A DNA stretch of 64,000 nt, from NCBI GenBank assembly GCA_963709995.1, contig CAVPYN010000001.1, positions 186,001 through 250,000 of the forward strand. The letters are read 5' to 3'. The notes beneath the pieces were generated by a model. The model had not been told where the DNA came from and did not search any database. It worked only from the letters and a program-made list of their open reading frames with translations. The position numbers and the translations under genes were made by a program. Each line of letters opens with the position of its first letter. Position 1 is the stretch's first letter. Below, one piece after another: positions 7,456-16,596 of this stretch. The DNA comes from JAUIIK01 sp963709995. Lineage in GTDB: Bacteria > Chloroflexota > Chloroflexia > Thermomicrobiales > CFX8.

Positions 7456-9396
7456 ATGGCAATCGAAACATCCGTCAACATCGAACTGTTGCGCGAGCTG
7501 TACACCACAGCCTTCACGATTCGCCGCTTCGAGGAGGCAGTGCGCGATCTGCTTCAGATGGGACGCCTCGACGGATTCGCTCATCTCTCGATTGGACACG
7601 AAGCGGTCGCGACTGGCGTCTGTGCGGCGTTGCGACCGGACGACACGATCTCCAGCACCCATCGTGGACACGGACATCTGATCGCGAAGGGCGGAGACCT
7701 TGAGCGCATGTTCGCCGAGCTCTTTGGCCGGGAGGCCGGGTACTGCCACGGGCGTGGCGGCAGCATGCACATCGCCGATCTCGACCTCGGCATTCTCGGC
7801 GCGAATGGGATTGTTGGTGGGGGCATCCCGCTGGCAACCGGCGCGGCGTTTGCTCACCAGCGCCAGGGCACAGACCGTGTGTCGGTCGCCTTCTTCGGCG
7901 ATGGCGGCGTCAACCAGGGCGCCTTCCACGAGAGTCTCAATCTGGCCGCCGTCTGGCAACTTCCAGCGATCTTCGTCTGCGAAAACAATGGCTATGCGGC
8001 ATCGGTTCCCCAGGCCAAGCACCAGCGCAATCCGGTCATTGCTGACCGTGCCATCGGTTACGGTATGCCCGGTGTCACCGTAGATGGTAACGACGCAGTA
8101 GCGGTGTATGAAGCCGCCAGGGAGGCGACCGAACGGGCGAGGGCTGGCGACGGCCCGACGCTGCTCGAGTGCAAAACCTACCGGCATTACGCCCATTCGG
8201 GCGCGGGCGCCGACATCCGCTCGGCCGTTGAGATCGCCGCCTGGCGCGAGCGCGATCCGGTGCTTTCACTGGCCCATATGTACGACCAAGTGGCCGGAGA
8301 CCGTGAGGAGATCGAACGACGGATCGACGGCCAGATCGAGCAGGCGATTGCGGCGGCTGAGTCTGCGCCGCTTCCCGATCCGTCCCAGATGGAGCGTGGC
8401 GTCTACGGCGTCCGCCCTGTTGTCGAGCCCATCCCCGAACCCGGCGACCGTGTGCTGACCCTTGGCGCGGCGCTCGACGAAGCGCTGCGCCAGGCGATGG
8501 AAGCCGATCCGCGGGTGACATACTCCGGCGAAGACCTCGAGGCCGGTTCGAAGGGCAAAGGATTCCCGGAACAGCAGGTGAGAGATACCCCGATCAGCGA
8601 GGTTGCGATCGTCGGGCTCGGGGTTGGCGCGGCGCTGGCCGGGGAGCGGCCGACCGTCGATATTATGTTCGCTGATTTCGCGACGGTCGCAATGGATCAG
8701 ATCGTCAACCAGGCCGCTAAGATTCGCTACATGCTTGGCGGTGAAGTTGATGTCCCGCTCGTGATCAGGATGCACGTCGGCGGCGGGGTCAATGCGGCAG
8801 CGCAGCATTCGCAATCGCTCGAAGCCTGGTTTGCCCACATTCCCGGATTGACCGTCGTCTATCCGACTACGCCATACGACGCGAAAGGGCTCTTCCTCAG
8901 CGCTCTTGACGATCCGAACCCGACGATCTTCCTTGAATCGCGACAGTTGGCTGGCCTTGAAGGTCCGGCGCCAGAACAGTCCTACCGTTTGCCGATCGGC
9001 GAGGCTCGGGTGCTTCGGGACGGCGACGATGTGACCCTCATCGCCATCGGGCCACAGGTCCAGGATGCTCTTTCGGCAGCCGATCAACTGGCGGTAAATG
9101 GGATTGCCTGCGAGGTGATCGACCCGCGCAGCCTCCAGCCCCTCGACATCGAAACGCTCGCCAGATCGGCGCGCAAGACCGGCCGCGTCGTCGTCGTCCA
9201 CCAGGCGGTGAGATTTGGCGGCATCGGCGCGGAGATCGCCGCCCAGATCACCGAACGCTGTTTCAACGAATTGAAAGCCCCGGTCATACGGCTTGGCGCG
9301 CCCTTTGCTCCATCCCCATTCTCCCCGGTTCTGGAGGAATCGTACGCGCCGGGCACGACCAGCATTGTCAAGGCCGCACGTGCGCTTCTGGTCTGA
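7456..9396 (+). CDS. thiamine-diphosphate dehydrogenase E1, alpha and beta subunits fused
   Basis: 646 residues. Residues 1 to about 315 are an E1-alpha domain: RGHGHLIAKG, HGRGGSMH and the ThDP/Mg motif GDG(148-150)...ENN(176-178). Residues about 330-646 are an E1-beta domain with GEDLE, a central MHVGGGVNAAAQHSQS segment and a transketolase C-terminal part (PLDIETLARSARKTGRVVVVHQ). This is the oxidative decarboxylase of pyruvate, branched-chain 2-oxoacid or acetoin dehydrogenase complexes. No E2 (lipoyl) or E3 gene lies nearby, so the complex is completed elsewhere or the enzyme acts differently. RBS GGGAG ahead of the ATG. Confidence 0.85.
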   Translation: MAIETSVNIELLRELYTTAFTIRRFEEAVRDLLQMGRLDGFAHLSIGHEAVATGVCAALRPDDTISSTHRGHGHLIAKGGDLERMFAELFGREAGYCHGRGGSMHIADLDLGILGANGIVGGGIPLATGAAFAHQRQGTDRVSVAFFGDGGVNQGAFHESLNLAAVWQLPAIFVCENNGYAASVPQAKHQRNPVIADRAIGYGMPGVTVDGNDAVAVYEAAREATERARAGDGPTLLECKTYRHYAHSGAGADIRSAVEIAAWRERDPVLSLAHMYDQVAGDREEIERRIDGQIEQAIAAAESAPLPDPSQMERGVYGVRPVVEPIPEPGDRVLTLGAALDEALRQAMEADPRVTYSGEDLEAGSKGKGFPEQQVRDTPISEVAIVGLGVGAALAGERPTVDIMFADFATVAMDQIVNQAAKIRYMLGGEVDVPLVIRMHVGGGVNAAAQHSQSLEAWFAHIPGLTVVYPTTPYDAKGLFLSALDDPNPTIFLESRQLAGLEGPAPEQSYRLPIGEARVLRDGDDVTLIAIGPQVQDALSAADQLAVNGIACEVIDPRSLQPLDIETLARSARKTGRVVVVHQAVRFGGIGAEIAAQITERCFNELKAPVIRLGAPFAPSPFSPVLEESYAPGTTSIVKAARALLV

Positions 9397-9420
9397 CTGG
9401 AATTTGAAAGGAACGCTACC

Positions 9421-9819
9421 GTGCCCGTATTCGACGCGATTGGAATCATCGCTTCCGACATGGCCAGAACGCTTGATTTCTACCGGCTTCTGGGACTCGA
9501 GTTCCCGGAAGGGGCTGAGACGGAAGGTCATGTCGAGGCTGAACTCGCCGGCGGGTTCAGGGTCATGTTCGACACCATCGAGACGGTCGAGAGTTTCAGC
9601 AACTACGAGCCGCCAGCCGGCGGGCGTGGTGTTGGCTTCGCGTTCCGCTGCGAATCGCCAGCAGAAGTCGATTCCGCCTTCGCGACCATCACCGGGGCGG
9701 GATATCGGTCAAAAGTCGAGCCCTTTGACGCGTTCTGGGGCCAGCGCTACGCGACCGTGCTGGATCCTGACGGCAATCCGGTAGACCTGTACGCGGCACT
9801 GGAGTCAACAGGCGGGTAG
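9421..9819 (+). CDS. VOC-fold (glyoxalase/bleomycin-resistance-like) protein
   Basis: 132 residues, GTG start behind AAAGGAA, 24 bp after the E1 gene and therefore probably cotranscribed. It has the paired beta-alpha-beta-beta-beta layout of the vicinal-oxygen-chelate superfamily: FDAIGIIASDMARTLDFYRLLG at the start and TVLDPDGNPVDLYAAL at the end. A first metal His is missing from the usual N-terminal position. It could be a binding protein, glyoxalase or resistance protein; the substrate is unknown. Confidence 0.7.
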   Translation: MPVFDAIGIIASDMARTLDFYRLLGLEFPEGAETEGHVEAELAGGFRVMFDTIETVESFSNYEPPAGGRGVGFAFRCESPAEVDSAFATITGAGYRSKVEPFDAFWGQRYATVLDPDGNPVDLYAALESTGG

Positions 9820-10181
9820 CTCTAGGAAACATACTCGTCGCATCGCAATTCCTACTCCCGCGCTTCGGGTCCGCACCGCTAACGATGCTGCGCTCCGCGG
9901 CCGCAATCCTCGAATCTCACCACGCGCCGTGGCATCTTCCGTTTTGCGGGGCCGGGAACTTTTGAGCCCGGAGATACGTCTCTATACCAGCGGGTGCTCC
10001 CCAACACCCCTTCACTTTCCCCTGAGACCGCCGGCCCTACCCCACTGGGCCGGCGGTTCTGTGTCCTCTTTGCGCACCCCGAAGCCGAAGCCGGGCCTGG
10101 TGATGTAGTGAGACCAGCGGTCAAAGCGCTGCATTACAATGATGGGTGTAGCGATCCTCATTGAACGAACGGATGAAGTAG
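9820..10181 (+). other. 362-base gap between the VOC gene and the DUF1445 gene
   Basis: No convincing gene is seen. It contains a strong terminator at 10030-10064 (listed separately) and a weaker CCGGG/CCCGG stem near 9950-9975. A TACAAT lies at 10135-10140, a possible -10 for the next gene. Leader-like folding was considered but no known riboswitch consensus was recognised. Confidence 0.4.
10030..10064 (+). terminator. strong rho-independent-like terminator
   Basis: Perfect 10-bp stem CCGCCGGCCC / GGGCCGGCGG with a 9-base loop (TACCCCACT), followed by TTCTGTGT. It lies downstream of the E1/VOC pair and upstream of the DUF1445 gene. Confidence 0.6.
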
Positions 10182-10994
10182 ATGGCGGTCATGCTGACTG
10201 GCGCAGAGATTCGAGCGCTGTCCCCTCCGCGTGTTCGAGCCGCTATCCGGGACGGTCTATGGAGCGGCCAGACCGCCGGGCTCGCCGTGGGATACGTCCA
10301 GGCCAATCTCGTCATATTACCCGGGGCAGACGCCTCGGATTTCGCCGAGTTCGCCCGGCTCAACCCCAAACCTTGCCCGGTCATTGACACCTCCGTACCA
10401 GGTTCAGCACATCCGATGACGGCTGCGCCGGGCGCCGATCTGCGGACTGATCTGCCGCGATATCGAATCTACGAGCGCGGCGAACTCATCGCTGAACCAC
10501 TCGACGTTCGCGACTACTGGCGCGACGATCTGGTTGGGTTTCTCCTGGGCTGTTCGTTTACGTTCGAGCATGGGCTGCTGGCGGCCGGAATACCAATGCG
10601 CCATATCGACGCTGGCCTGGGGGTGCCGATGTGGCGGACGAACCGGGATTGCGTCGCGGCCGGCAAGTTCCACGGGCCGCTGGTTGTCTCGATGCGGCCG
10701 ATCCCCGAGAAACAGGTCGATCTGGCCGTCGAGGTCTCGGGCCGCTATCCGCAGGTCCACGGCGCACCGGTTCACGTTGGCGATCCCGCCGAACTGGGAA
10801 TTGAAGACCTCTCGCAGCCCGATTGGGGCGATCCGCCGCTGATCCAGACCGGAGATGTGCCGGTCTTCTGGGCCTGCGGCGTCACGCCTCAAGCCGTAGC
10901 GCTGGAAAGCAAGCCAGAGTTCATGATTACCCACGCGCCGGGCCACATGTTCATCACCGACCTCCGGATCGACGATCTGGCACGTTCTGGTTAG
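10182..10994 (+). CDS. DUF1445 family putative hydro-lyase (YcsI-like)
   Basis: 270 residues, the usual family length. Family blocks are all present: NLVILP near residue 42, the CSFTFE segment, PVFWACGVTPQ and the C-terminal THAPGHMFITDL. Members include bacterial YcsI and mammalian D-glutamate cyclase, which converts D-glutamate to 5-oxo-D-proline, so a lyase/cyclase reaction on a small carboxylic acid is plausible, but no substrate is shown. The ATG at 10182 is used; an in-frame ATG lies 9 bases on. It is followed by a VOC gene 68 bp later. Confidence 0.8.
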   Translation: MAVMLTGAEIRALSPPRVRAAIRDGLWSGQTAGLAVGYVQANLVILPGADASDFAEFARLNPKPCPVIDTSVPGSAHPMTAAPGADLRTDLPRYRIYERGELIAEPLDVRDYWRDDLVGFLLGCSFTFEHGLLAAGIPMRHIDAGLGVPMWRTNRDCVAAGKFHGPLVVSMRPIPEKQVDLAVEVSGRYPQVHGAPVHVGDPAELGIEDLSQPDWGDPPLIQTGDVPVFWACGVTPQAVALESKPEFMITHAPGHMFITDLRIDDLARSG

Positions 10995-11062
10995 CCGCCG
11001 GGCTATGCTTTGTGACCGGTGGATCGACCTTGTCCAGGAGAGCCAGGAAAGGATGCGTTTTT

Positions 11063-11491
11063 ATGACCGTGAAGGAACCGCTCGTCGATGTCATCGGTTT
11101 CGATCATGTCAATATCAAGAGCCGCGATATCCAGCGCTCAATCGATTTCTATACGCGAGTACTGGGATTGCGGCTCGTCCGGCTCGATCGGGACGGTGAT
11201 GGCGAGATTCGTTTCGCCGCGCTCAGAGTTGGCGACGAGCTCATCGACATCCAGCCCGATGATTCGGACGATTGGGACGCCGAACGAACAGGTCTGAACC
11301 ACATGGCGTTGCTGATTGAACCCGATGACCTCGATGCCATCGCCGGCCGCTGCCGTGAGCTTGGCATTCCGATCACCGAGGGACCGGTCGCGCGCCAGGG
11401 GGCATATGGCATGGGTCAGGCGCTCTACATCCAGGACCCGGATGGTCACGGCGTCGAACTGAAGCACTATGTGCAACCGATGTACAGGTAG
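11063..11491 (+). CDS. VOC-fold protein, glyoxalase-like
   Basis: 142 residues from the ATG at 11063, which follows AGGAAAGGA; earlier in-frame codons overlap the previous gene and are not needed. FDHVNIKSRDIQRSIDFYTRVLGL carries the first metal His. A second His sits in GLNHMALLI and the acidic ligand in DPDGHGVELKHY. The His-His-Glu set is consistent with an active metal site of a glyoxalase I or dioxygenase-like enzyme. The substrate is unknown. Probably cotranscribed with the DUF1445 gene. Confidence 0.75.
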   Translation: MTVKEPLVDVIGFDHVNIKSRDIQRSIDFYTRVLGLRLVRLDRDGDGEIRFAALRVGDELIDIQPDDSDDWDAERTGLNHMALLIEPDDLDAIAGRCRELGIPITEGPVARQGAYGMGQALYIQDPDGHGVELKHYVQPMYR

Positions 11492-11643
11492 CCCGGGTTA
11501 TGCCCCGAGCGGGCCGGGGGCGTTGGGTTGACCAACGTAGACACGCCGCCGACTCCGAGACGTGCCGCTGGCGTTTCTACGGGAGTTTGCGCGCCAAAGC
11601 AGGACGACGAGACAGCGTCCTTTGAGCCGGATTCTCAATCTCT

Positions 11644-14600
11644 CTACTCAACTGGTGTAAAGACAAGCGACTGCTTGCCCTCATATGGGCCGAGAACTGG
11701 CTGGTTGAAGCTGAACTGGGTTCCAATCGTGCCGTTGACCGACTCCAGGCCGACCGTGGCCGACGCGCCGTAGTCGTAGCGGATGTCATCAAAGAACACA
11801 TCCTGGTACTGGAAGATGATCCGGTTCGTGCCTTCCTCGAGAGTGATCTGGAAGGTGGACGCGCCGACCTGATTGAAGCGGGCGGCGTCGATCCAGCCGA
11901 CGACGAAGCGCCGGTTTGGAGACTCGCCGAGCGCGCGCACCCAGATCCCCTGACCAACATCAGGGCTGAGATCGTCCCAGAGCGCGGCGACCATGCCGTT
12001 CGGTTCCGTCGGATCGGGGATCGATTTGTTCGAGAGGGATACAGCCTTGCCCCCACCGAAGACGAGGTAGCCGTTGGTTGATACCTGCACTTCTTCGAAA
12101 GACTCCCCGTAGTAGTTGAAGACAAAAGGCAAGGACATGCTTACCGCCGAATCGTCGCCCGCGAAATCCAGCCGAATGCCGCCGTCGATGGCGTTGATCC
12201 ACTCGTAAGCCCCGTCGCTGATTTCATAACCCGGCAAGATCCTCAGCACATATTCAGATGTGATCGACTGAGACGGGTCGCCACTGTCGGTCGCCAGAGC
12301 AGCGAATGTGAAGCTTCCGGTCGCGGCCGGGACGCCGGTTAACATCCCGGTTTCAGGAGCCAGATTCAACCCCGGTGGCAAGTCGCCGCTGGCAATGCTC
12401 CAGGTGAAAGGCGGCGAGCCGCCTCTCGCGGACAGCAGATCGAAGTACGGCGCGCCCAGCTGCCCTTCCTGTAGGGAGGTGACGTTCATGACTGGAGACG
12501 CTGGCTCACCACCGGTGAACCGAATAGCCGTCTGACCGATGTACTTCTCTGGTATTGTCTGATCTACCGAGAATTCCACGCCAATCGTGCCGTCCGGATC
12601 TTCGATGCCGATCGTTGCCGATGCGCCAAGGTCATAGGTTTCATCATCAAACGTCAAATCGAGATATTGCATCACGATGTCGTTCGTGCTTTCTTCCAGG
12701 ACGACCTGGAAGGTCCCGCCGCCATGGAGCTTGAAGCGGGGCACCTCGTTCCAGCTAACCACGACTCTGCGGTTTGGCGCGTCGCCGGTCAGCCGCATCC
12801 ATACGCTGCCGCCATCCTGGGGGCTCAGATCATCCCAGAGGACGGCGATTGTCCCGTTCGGGTCGCGTGGATCCGGGAGGTTCGTGTTGAGGAAGGTCGT
12901 GGCGCGATCGTCGCCAAAGACGAGATAGCCATTGCTGGATACCTGGAACTGGTTGAAGGTTTCGTCAAAGTAGCTGAACGAGAATGGCAACTCGATCGTA
13001 AAGGCCTGATCGTCACGCTCGAACGGAAGCCGCTCGCCGCCGTCGCTGGCGTCTATCCAGCTGAACTCGTCGTCAATCCACTCGTACCCTGCGGCGACAT
13101 CGAAGTTCAAGAACTGGCGTGCCGCGTTTCCGTCGCTGTCAGTGACCTGGACGGTTAGCGAGAACGCGCCCGGCGAGTACGGTGTGCCAGCGATCGTACC
13201 GGTGGCAGGGTCGAATCCAACACCCTCAGGCAGGCTGCCCTCGACGATGCTCCAGATATATGGAGGACTGCCCCCTTCGACGCTGAGGTGCTGGATGTAG
13301 GGCTTTCCGGCAGCGGCGTCTTCCAGGGTAGCGGTGAGAATCTCCGGTTGTTCCGGGTTCTGGAGCGAGAGCCGGATCGCTGTCGTTGCTTCGTAGGGGC
13401 GCAGGGAAGGATCGTTGTATGAGAACTGCCGGCCAATCGTGCCGCTGAAGTGTTCGACGCCGATCGTTGCGCCGATGCCGTAGTCGATCGTGTTCGCGTT
13501 GAAATCCGCGTCCAGGTATTGCAGGTAGATGGAATTGGTTGATTCCTCCAGGATAATCTGGAACGTGATCCCGTCGAATGGCCCCGAGCCGGCCGTCGGA
13601 CCACTCGTCTGGAGGACGTTCGGGATATCGATCCAGGAGATGACGAACCTGCGGTTTGGCGCTGAGCCAACGACGTCGTGCCAGATTTGCCCGCCAGCTT
13701 CAAGATCGAGATTGTCCCAATACGCGGCGATGAATCCGTTTGGCGCGAGTATGTCTGGAATCGATTGGTTGAAGGGGTTCGTGACGCGTGTGCCCCCGAA
13801 CCCGAGCAACCCGTTCTCGCCGATTGTGATCTCTTCGAATGTCCTGTCATAGAAGGTGAACGGGAATGAAAGTAGGACAGGGATTTCAAAGTCGCGTTCC
13901 CCACCGAAGGCGATCTCTGTGCCAGCGGTTGCATCCAGCCAGTTGAACACGTCGTTCTCGAATCGGTAGTTCAGAACCGATTCGCCGGTGATCTGGTGGC
14001 TATCAACCCGGTCGCCAAGTTGGGCCTGTGCATTGATCGTTAGCGCGCCCGGCGCGGCTGGAGTGAACGTTCCGGTGTAGAGACCCGCGCCCTGGGCCGC
14101 CAGCTCGATCGCCTGGCCACCAGCATTCGCGCTGACGGTGACGCCGTCCGGTACGGCACAATTCGATGCCAGAATTCGGACTTCAATCGGCTCACCCGGC
14201 ACCGATGCAAAGCCCGGTACTGGCCGATCGATCCAGACCTGTGGCTCGTTGGGGCAGGCCAGGGCATTACCTGCGTTGAGCCGTCCACCGGTGCTCACCA
14301 ACCCGACAAGGTTCTCGATCCTATCTGCCGAGTTGAGGATCAAGTTCTTGATCCCGAGCGGCGTCGCTTCAGGGAACCTTGCTTTGATCAGGGCCGCGAC
14401 ACCGGCGACGTGTGGCGCGGCCATCGACGTTCCACTCGCGTAGCGGTAGGGACTGGTGAGATCGGTGCGCACCCAGGGCGCGTAGATATCCTCGCCGGGC
14501 GCGCCGATATCGACTGTCTTCAGGCCATAGTTGGAAAAGCTGCTGAGTTCATCGCGATTATTCGTCGCGCCGACGGCGATCAGATTATTGAGGTCGAGCG

Positions 14601-15636
14601 CCGATGGAAAATGACCGATCAGATCGGTATCGAACCCGTCGTTTCCCCCGGCGGCGACAAAGAGCGCGCCGTGTTCACCGGCGTAGACAATGGCCTCTTC
14701 CAGCGTGAGTGATGGTGTGATGCCACCCCAGGAAGCATTGATGATACTCGCCCCGTTTTCGGCCGCGTAGAGTATTGCTCCAACCGTTGCGCCAGCCGCG
14801 CCCCCGCCGCCCGCGGTGAACGCCTTTAGCGCCATGATCGTGGTGTTGTAGGCAATACCCGCGCCGCCCTCACTGTTGTTTGCCCGCGCGCCAAGGATGC
14901 CGGCTACGTGCGAGCCGTGGCCGTTGTCATCCCGCGGGTTGTCGTCATAGTTCACGAAATCCCAACCGCGCCAGTCGTCGATGTATCCGTTGCCATCGTT
15001 GTCGAGCCCGTCGGTCGAACAGCCGGGGCAGAGCTCTCCAGAATTGGTCCACATCGTCGAATTGTCACGGTTGTTGCCGCCGAGATCGGCATGGGCGAAA
15101 TCGACGCCGGTATCGATAACCGCGACGATCACGCCAGGACTTCCGGTTGTTACTTCCCATGCCTCCGAGGCGTCGATGTCCGCGTCCACACTGCCGATCT
15201 GCCCATCCATGATCTGTCCGGAGTTATCGAGTCCCCACTGCAATGGATACTGGGGATCGTTTGGCAGGCCGTCGATCGACAGCAGGAAGTTCGGTTCGGC
15301 GTACTGGACACGCGGGTCGACATTGAGCTCCGCCAGGACGAGGGACAGATCGTCGGGATGGACTTCGATCAGTTTGGCGCTAATTTCGTCGAAGGATTGA
15401 AGTTCAACGCCGTCACCGGCGGCGATTGCTTCTTTGCGGCTTTCCTCGCTGGTCTCGTCGGCGAACCGGACGATGATCTCACCTGGCACATGGGGGTAGG
15501 CGAGCGCTGCCTCGACGGCGCGGATGGCCGGTCGACGTGTAGGCCCCTCTCTCACTAGAGACAGGTTGGGTACGAGAACCATCAGGGATAGGACGGCAGA
15601 CAGGAGAGCTGAACGGCTGGTTGCGCTTGCGATCAT
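11644..15636 (-). CDS. secreted subtilisin-like serine protease with tandem beta-sandwich repeats
   Basis: 1330 residues. A hydrophobic export signal (about 10-28) and an inhibitor prodomain (about 48-120) precede a peptidase S8 domain with Asp175 (VIDTGVD), His240 (NGHGSH), oxyanion Asn332 and Ser404 (SGTSMAAPHVAG). After an Ig-like segment (about 465-550), three long copies of one module follow. Each has a (Y/W)(E)WIDA-like start, a NGYLVFGG-type motif, a WDDL motif and an APNRR(F/V)V(I/V) strand. They are separated by two putative-Ig (He_PIG) domains with SPPFTWS and PPGL...G.PxxxGxF motifs. It is probably cell-surface or extracellular. RBS GAGGGG precedes the ATG. It is isolated from neighbouring operons. 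Confidence 0.88.
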   Translation of the reverse strand: MIASATSRSALLSAVLSLMVLVPNLSLVREGPTRRPAIRAVEAALAYPHVPGEIIVRFADETSEESRKEAIAAGDGVELQSFDEISAKLIEVHPDDLSLVLAELNVDPRVQYAEPNFLLSIDGLPNDPQYPLQWGLDNSGQIMDGQIGSVDADIDASEAWEVTTGSPGVIVAVIDTGVDFAHADLGGNNRDNSTMWTNSGELCPGCSTDGLDNDGNGYIDDWRGWDFVNYDDNPRDDNGHGSHVAGILGARANNSEGGAGIAYNTTIMALKAFTAGGGGAAGATVGAILYAAENGASIINASWGGITPSLTLEEAIVYAGEHGALFVAAGGNDGFDTDLIGHFPSALDLNNLIAVGATNNRDELSSFSNYGLKTVDIGAPGEDIYAPWVRTDLTSPYRYASGTSMAAPHVAGVAALIKARFPEATPLGIKNLILNSADRIENLVGLVSTGGRLNAGNALACPNEPQVWIDRPVPGFASVPGEPIEVRILASNCAVPDGVTVSANAGGQAIELAAQGAGLYTGTFTPAAPGALTINAQAQLGDRVDSHQITGESVLNYRFENDVFNWLDATAGTEIAFGGERDFEIPVLLSFPFTFYDRTFEEITIGENGLLGFGGTRVTNPFNQSIPDILAPNGFIAAYWDNLDLEAGGQIWHDVVGSAPNRRFVISWIDIPNVLQTSGPTAGSGPFDGITFQIILEESTNSIYLQYLDADFNANTIDYGIGATIGVEHFSGTIGRQFSYNDPSLRPYEATTAIRLSLQNPEQPEILTATLEDAAAGKPYIQHLSVEGGSPPYIWSIVEGSLPEGVGFDPATGTIAGTPYSPGAFSLTVQVTDSDGNAARQFLNFDVAAGYEWIDDEFSWIDASDGGERLPFERDDQAFTIELPFSFSYFDETFNQFQVSSNGYLVFGDDRATTFLNTNLPDPRDPNGTIAVLWDDLSPQDGGSVWMRLTGDAPNRRVVVSWNEVPRFKLHGGGTFQVVLEESTNDIVMQYLDLTFDDETYDLGASATIGIEDPDGTIGVEFSVDQTIPEKYIGQTAIRFTGGEPASPVMNVTSLQEGQLGAPYFDLLSARGGSPPFTWSIASGDLPPGLNLAPETGMLTGVPAATGSFTFAALATDSGDPSQSITSEYVLRILPGYEISDGAYEWINAIDGGIRLDFAGDDSAVSMSLPFVFNYYGESFEEVQVSTNGYLVFGGGKAVSLSNKSIPDPTEPNGMVAALWDDLSPDVGQGIWVRALGESPNRRFVVGWIDAARFNQVGASTFQITLEEGTNRIIFQYQDVFFDDIRYDYGASATVGLESVNGTIGTQFSFNQPVLGPYEGKQSLVFTPVE

Positions 15637-15725
15637 CAGTTGGAGCCCCTCAGTTCATGAGGCTACCGGCGCACAATTCAGTCAACGTAGCGATGAATTC
15701 GACTGGATGTCAAGTGGGGGTGGGT

Positions 15726-15770
15726 GGATAAAAATGAGGAGACGGCCCGGGCTGGCCAGGCCGTCTCCTC
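15726..15770 (-). terminator. rho-independent terminator of the annealing-protein gene
   Basis: Perfect 12-bp inverted repeat GAGGAGACGGCC / GGCCGTCTCCTC (15736-15747 and 15759-15770) with an 11-base loop. Read on the minus strand it is followed by ATTTTTAT. It begins about 25 bp after the stop of the 15796-16458 gene. Confidence 0.85.
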
Positions 15771-15795
15771 GAGGCGGGAAGGGGTAGAAGGGAAA

Positions 15796-16458
15796 TCAGG
15801 CTGCTGCGTCGCTGACCTGGCGCTCGTCACGAAGTTCCTGGAGCGAACCGATCAGCGCGCTTGCTTCATTCTTGAGCAGGTCGCTTGTGCCGTGTCCGAA
15901 GCGCTCGTGGACGATCTCATCGAGTTCATCGTTCGGAATGCTGGCCTCCCGCGCGAGCGAGAAGAGGTACTTCTGCTGGTTTGGTGTCATCGGGTCGGTC
16001 GAGGGTTCCATCGACTGGACGCTTGCGCCACCGCGACGCGGGGATTCGACCGGAGAATCGGAGATAATCTCGTCGAAATCCTCGCAGAACTGCGTCCCGT
16101 AGCCGAGCAAGGCCAACGCCCTACCGATAGCCCGGGTCTCTGCCTTCTCCAACCAGTCACTCCAGTCATCCTGGCCGCACTGGCCAAATCCGGTCGCAGT
16201 GACACCATTCTCCAGCCTCACCGTCGCCTGGACCACTGCCGGTGTTACGCCAGGATCAGAAAGCAGGCGGGTTTCAATCGAGCCGTTTGGGTGCTCGGTT
16301 CGGAACCAGACAATGCGCCACTTGACGTCGAGGTAGTCAACCCTGACCGTCTTGTAGCTCCCGTCGAGCTGCCGCTGCCGCCGTTCGAAGACGCGCATGT
16401 GCTCGTTCGGGTTGAACACACGGGCCTGTGTCGAGGTCTTGCTGTTCGTGCCGCTCAT
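15796..16458 (-). CDS. ERF/Rad52-like single-strand annealing protein (candidate)
   Basis: 220 residues. The central block has a strand-rich segment (VKWRIVWFRTEHPNG, then a VVQATVRLENG strand) followed by KAETRAIGRALALLGYG. The latter is the signature helix of ERF, Sak, DdrA and other Rad52-fold annealing proteins. A Pro/Ser linker leads to a C-terminal helical domain (TPNQQKYLFSLAREASIPNDE) seen in phage relatives. Such proteins anneal single strands during recombination or repair. A LexA-like box lies in its promoter and a strong terminator follows, so it is a stand-alone, damage-inducible transcript. No phage genes surround it. Family assignment is from motif memory, not a search. Confidence 0.6.
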   Translation of the reverse strand: MSGTNSKTSTQARVFNPNEHMRVFERRQRQLDGSYKTVRVDYLDVKWRIVWFRTEHPNGSIETRLLSDPGVTPAVVQATVRLENGVTATGFGQCGQDDWSDWLEKAETRAIGRALALLGYGTQFCEDFDEIISDSPVESPRRGGASVQSMEPSTDPMTPNQQKYLFSLAREASIPNDELDEIVHERFGHGTSDLLKNEASALIGSLQELRDERQVSDAAA

Positions 16459-16518
16459 TGCTTAGATACTCCTTCAGCTTTCGACAAATCACCAGAGCGA
16501 CTGGTGTCCTGCCCTTGC

Positions 16519-16532
16519 AGAACTTATGTTCT
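16519..16532 (-). promoter_or_regulatory. LexA (SOS) box
   Basis: Perfect palindrome AGAAC-TTAT-GTTCT, matching the GAAC-N4-GTTC LexA consensus of Gram-positive bacteria, which has also been reported for a green non-sulfur bacterium (Dehalococcoides). It lies just downstream of a TACAAT (-10-like, minus strand, 16534-16539) and 60 bp ahead of the annealing-protein start, so repressor binding would block transcription. Confidence 0.65.
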
Positions 16533-16542
16533 AATTGTACAC

Positions 16543-16596
16543 CATCTGTGACAAAAAAGCACGCATCTGTGACACCGAATTTCGAGATCTGGCACA
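16543..16596. repeat. three phased direct repeats in the divergent promoter
   Basis: ATCTGTGACA occurs at 16544-16553 and 16565-16574, and a two-mismatch copy (ATCTGGCACA) at 16587-16596. The spacings are 21 and 22 bp, two helical turns, so the copies lie on one face of the DNA. They lie between the annealing-protein gene and the divergent 97-aa gene. Confidence 0.45.

Noticed and set aside
8266..9531. 421-codon open frame on the minus strand
   Set aside because: Antisense to the E1 fusion gene; composition typical of a shadow frame in GC-rich DNA, no domain.
9840..10064. Possible T-box or other riboswitch ahead of the DUF1445 gene
   Set aside because: The structured spacer ends in a terminator, but the T-box AGGGTGGnACCGCG consensus and other known leader motifs are absent; the terminator is better explained by the upstream E1/VOC genes.
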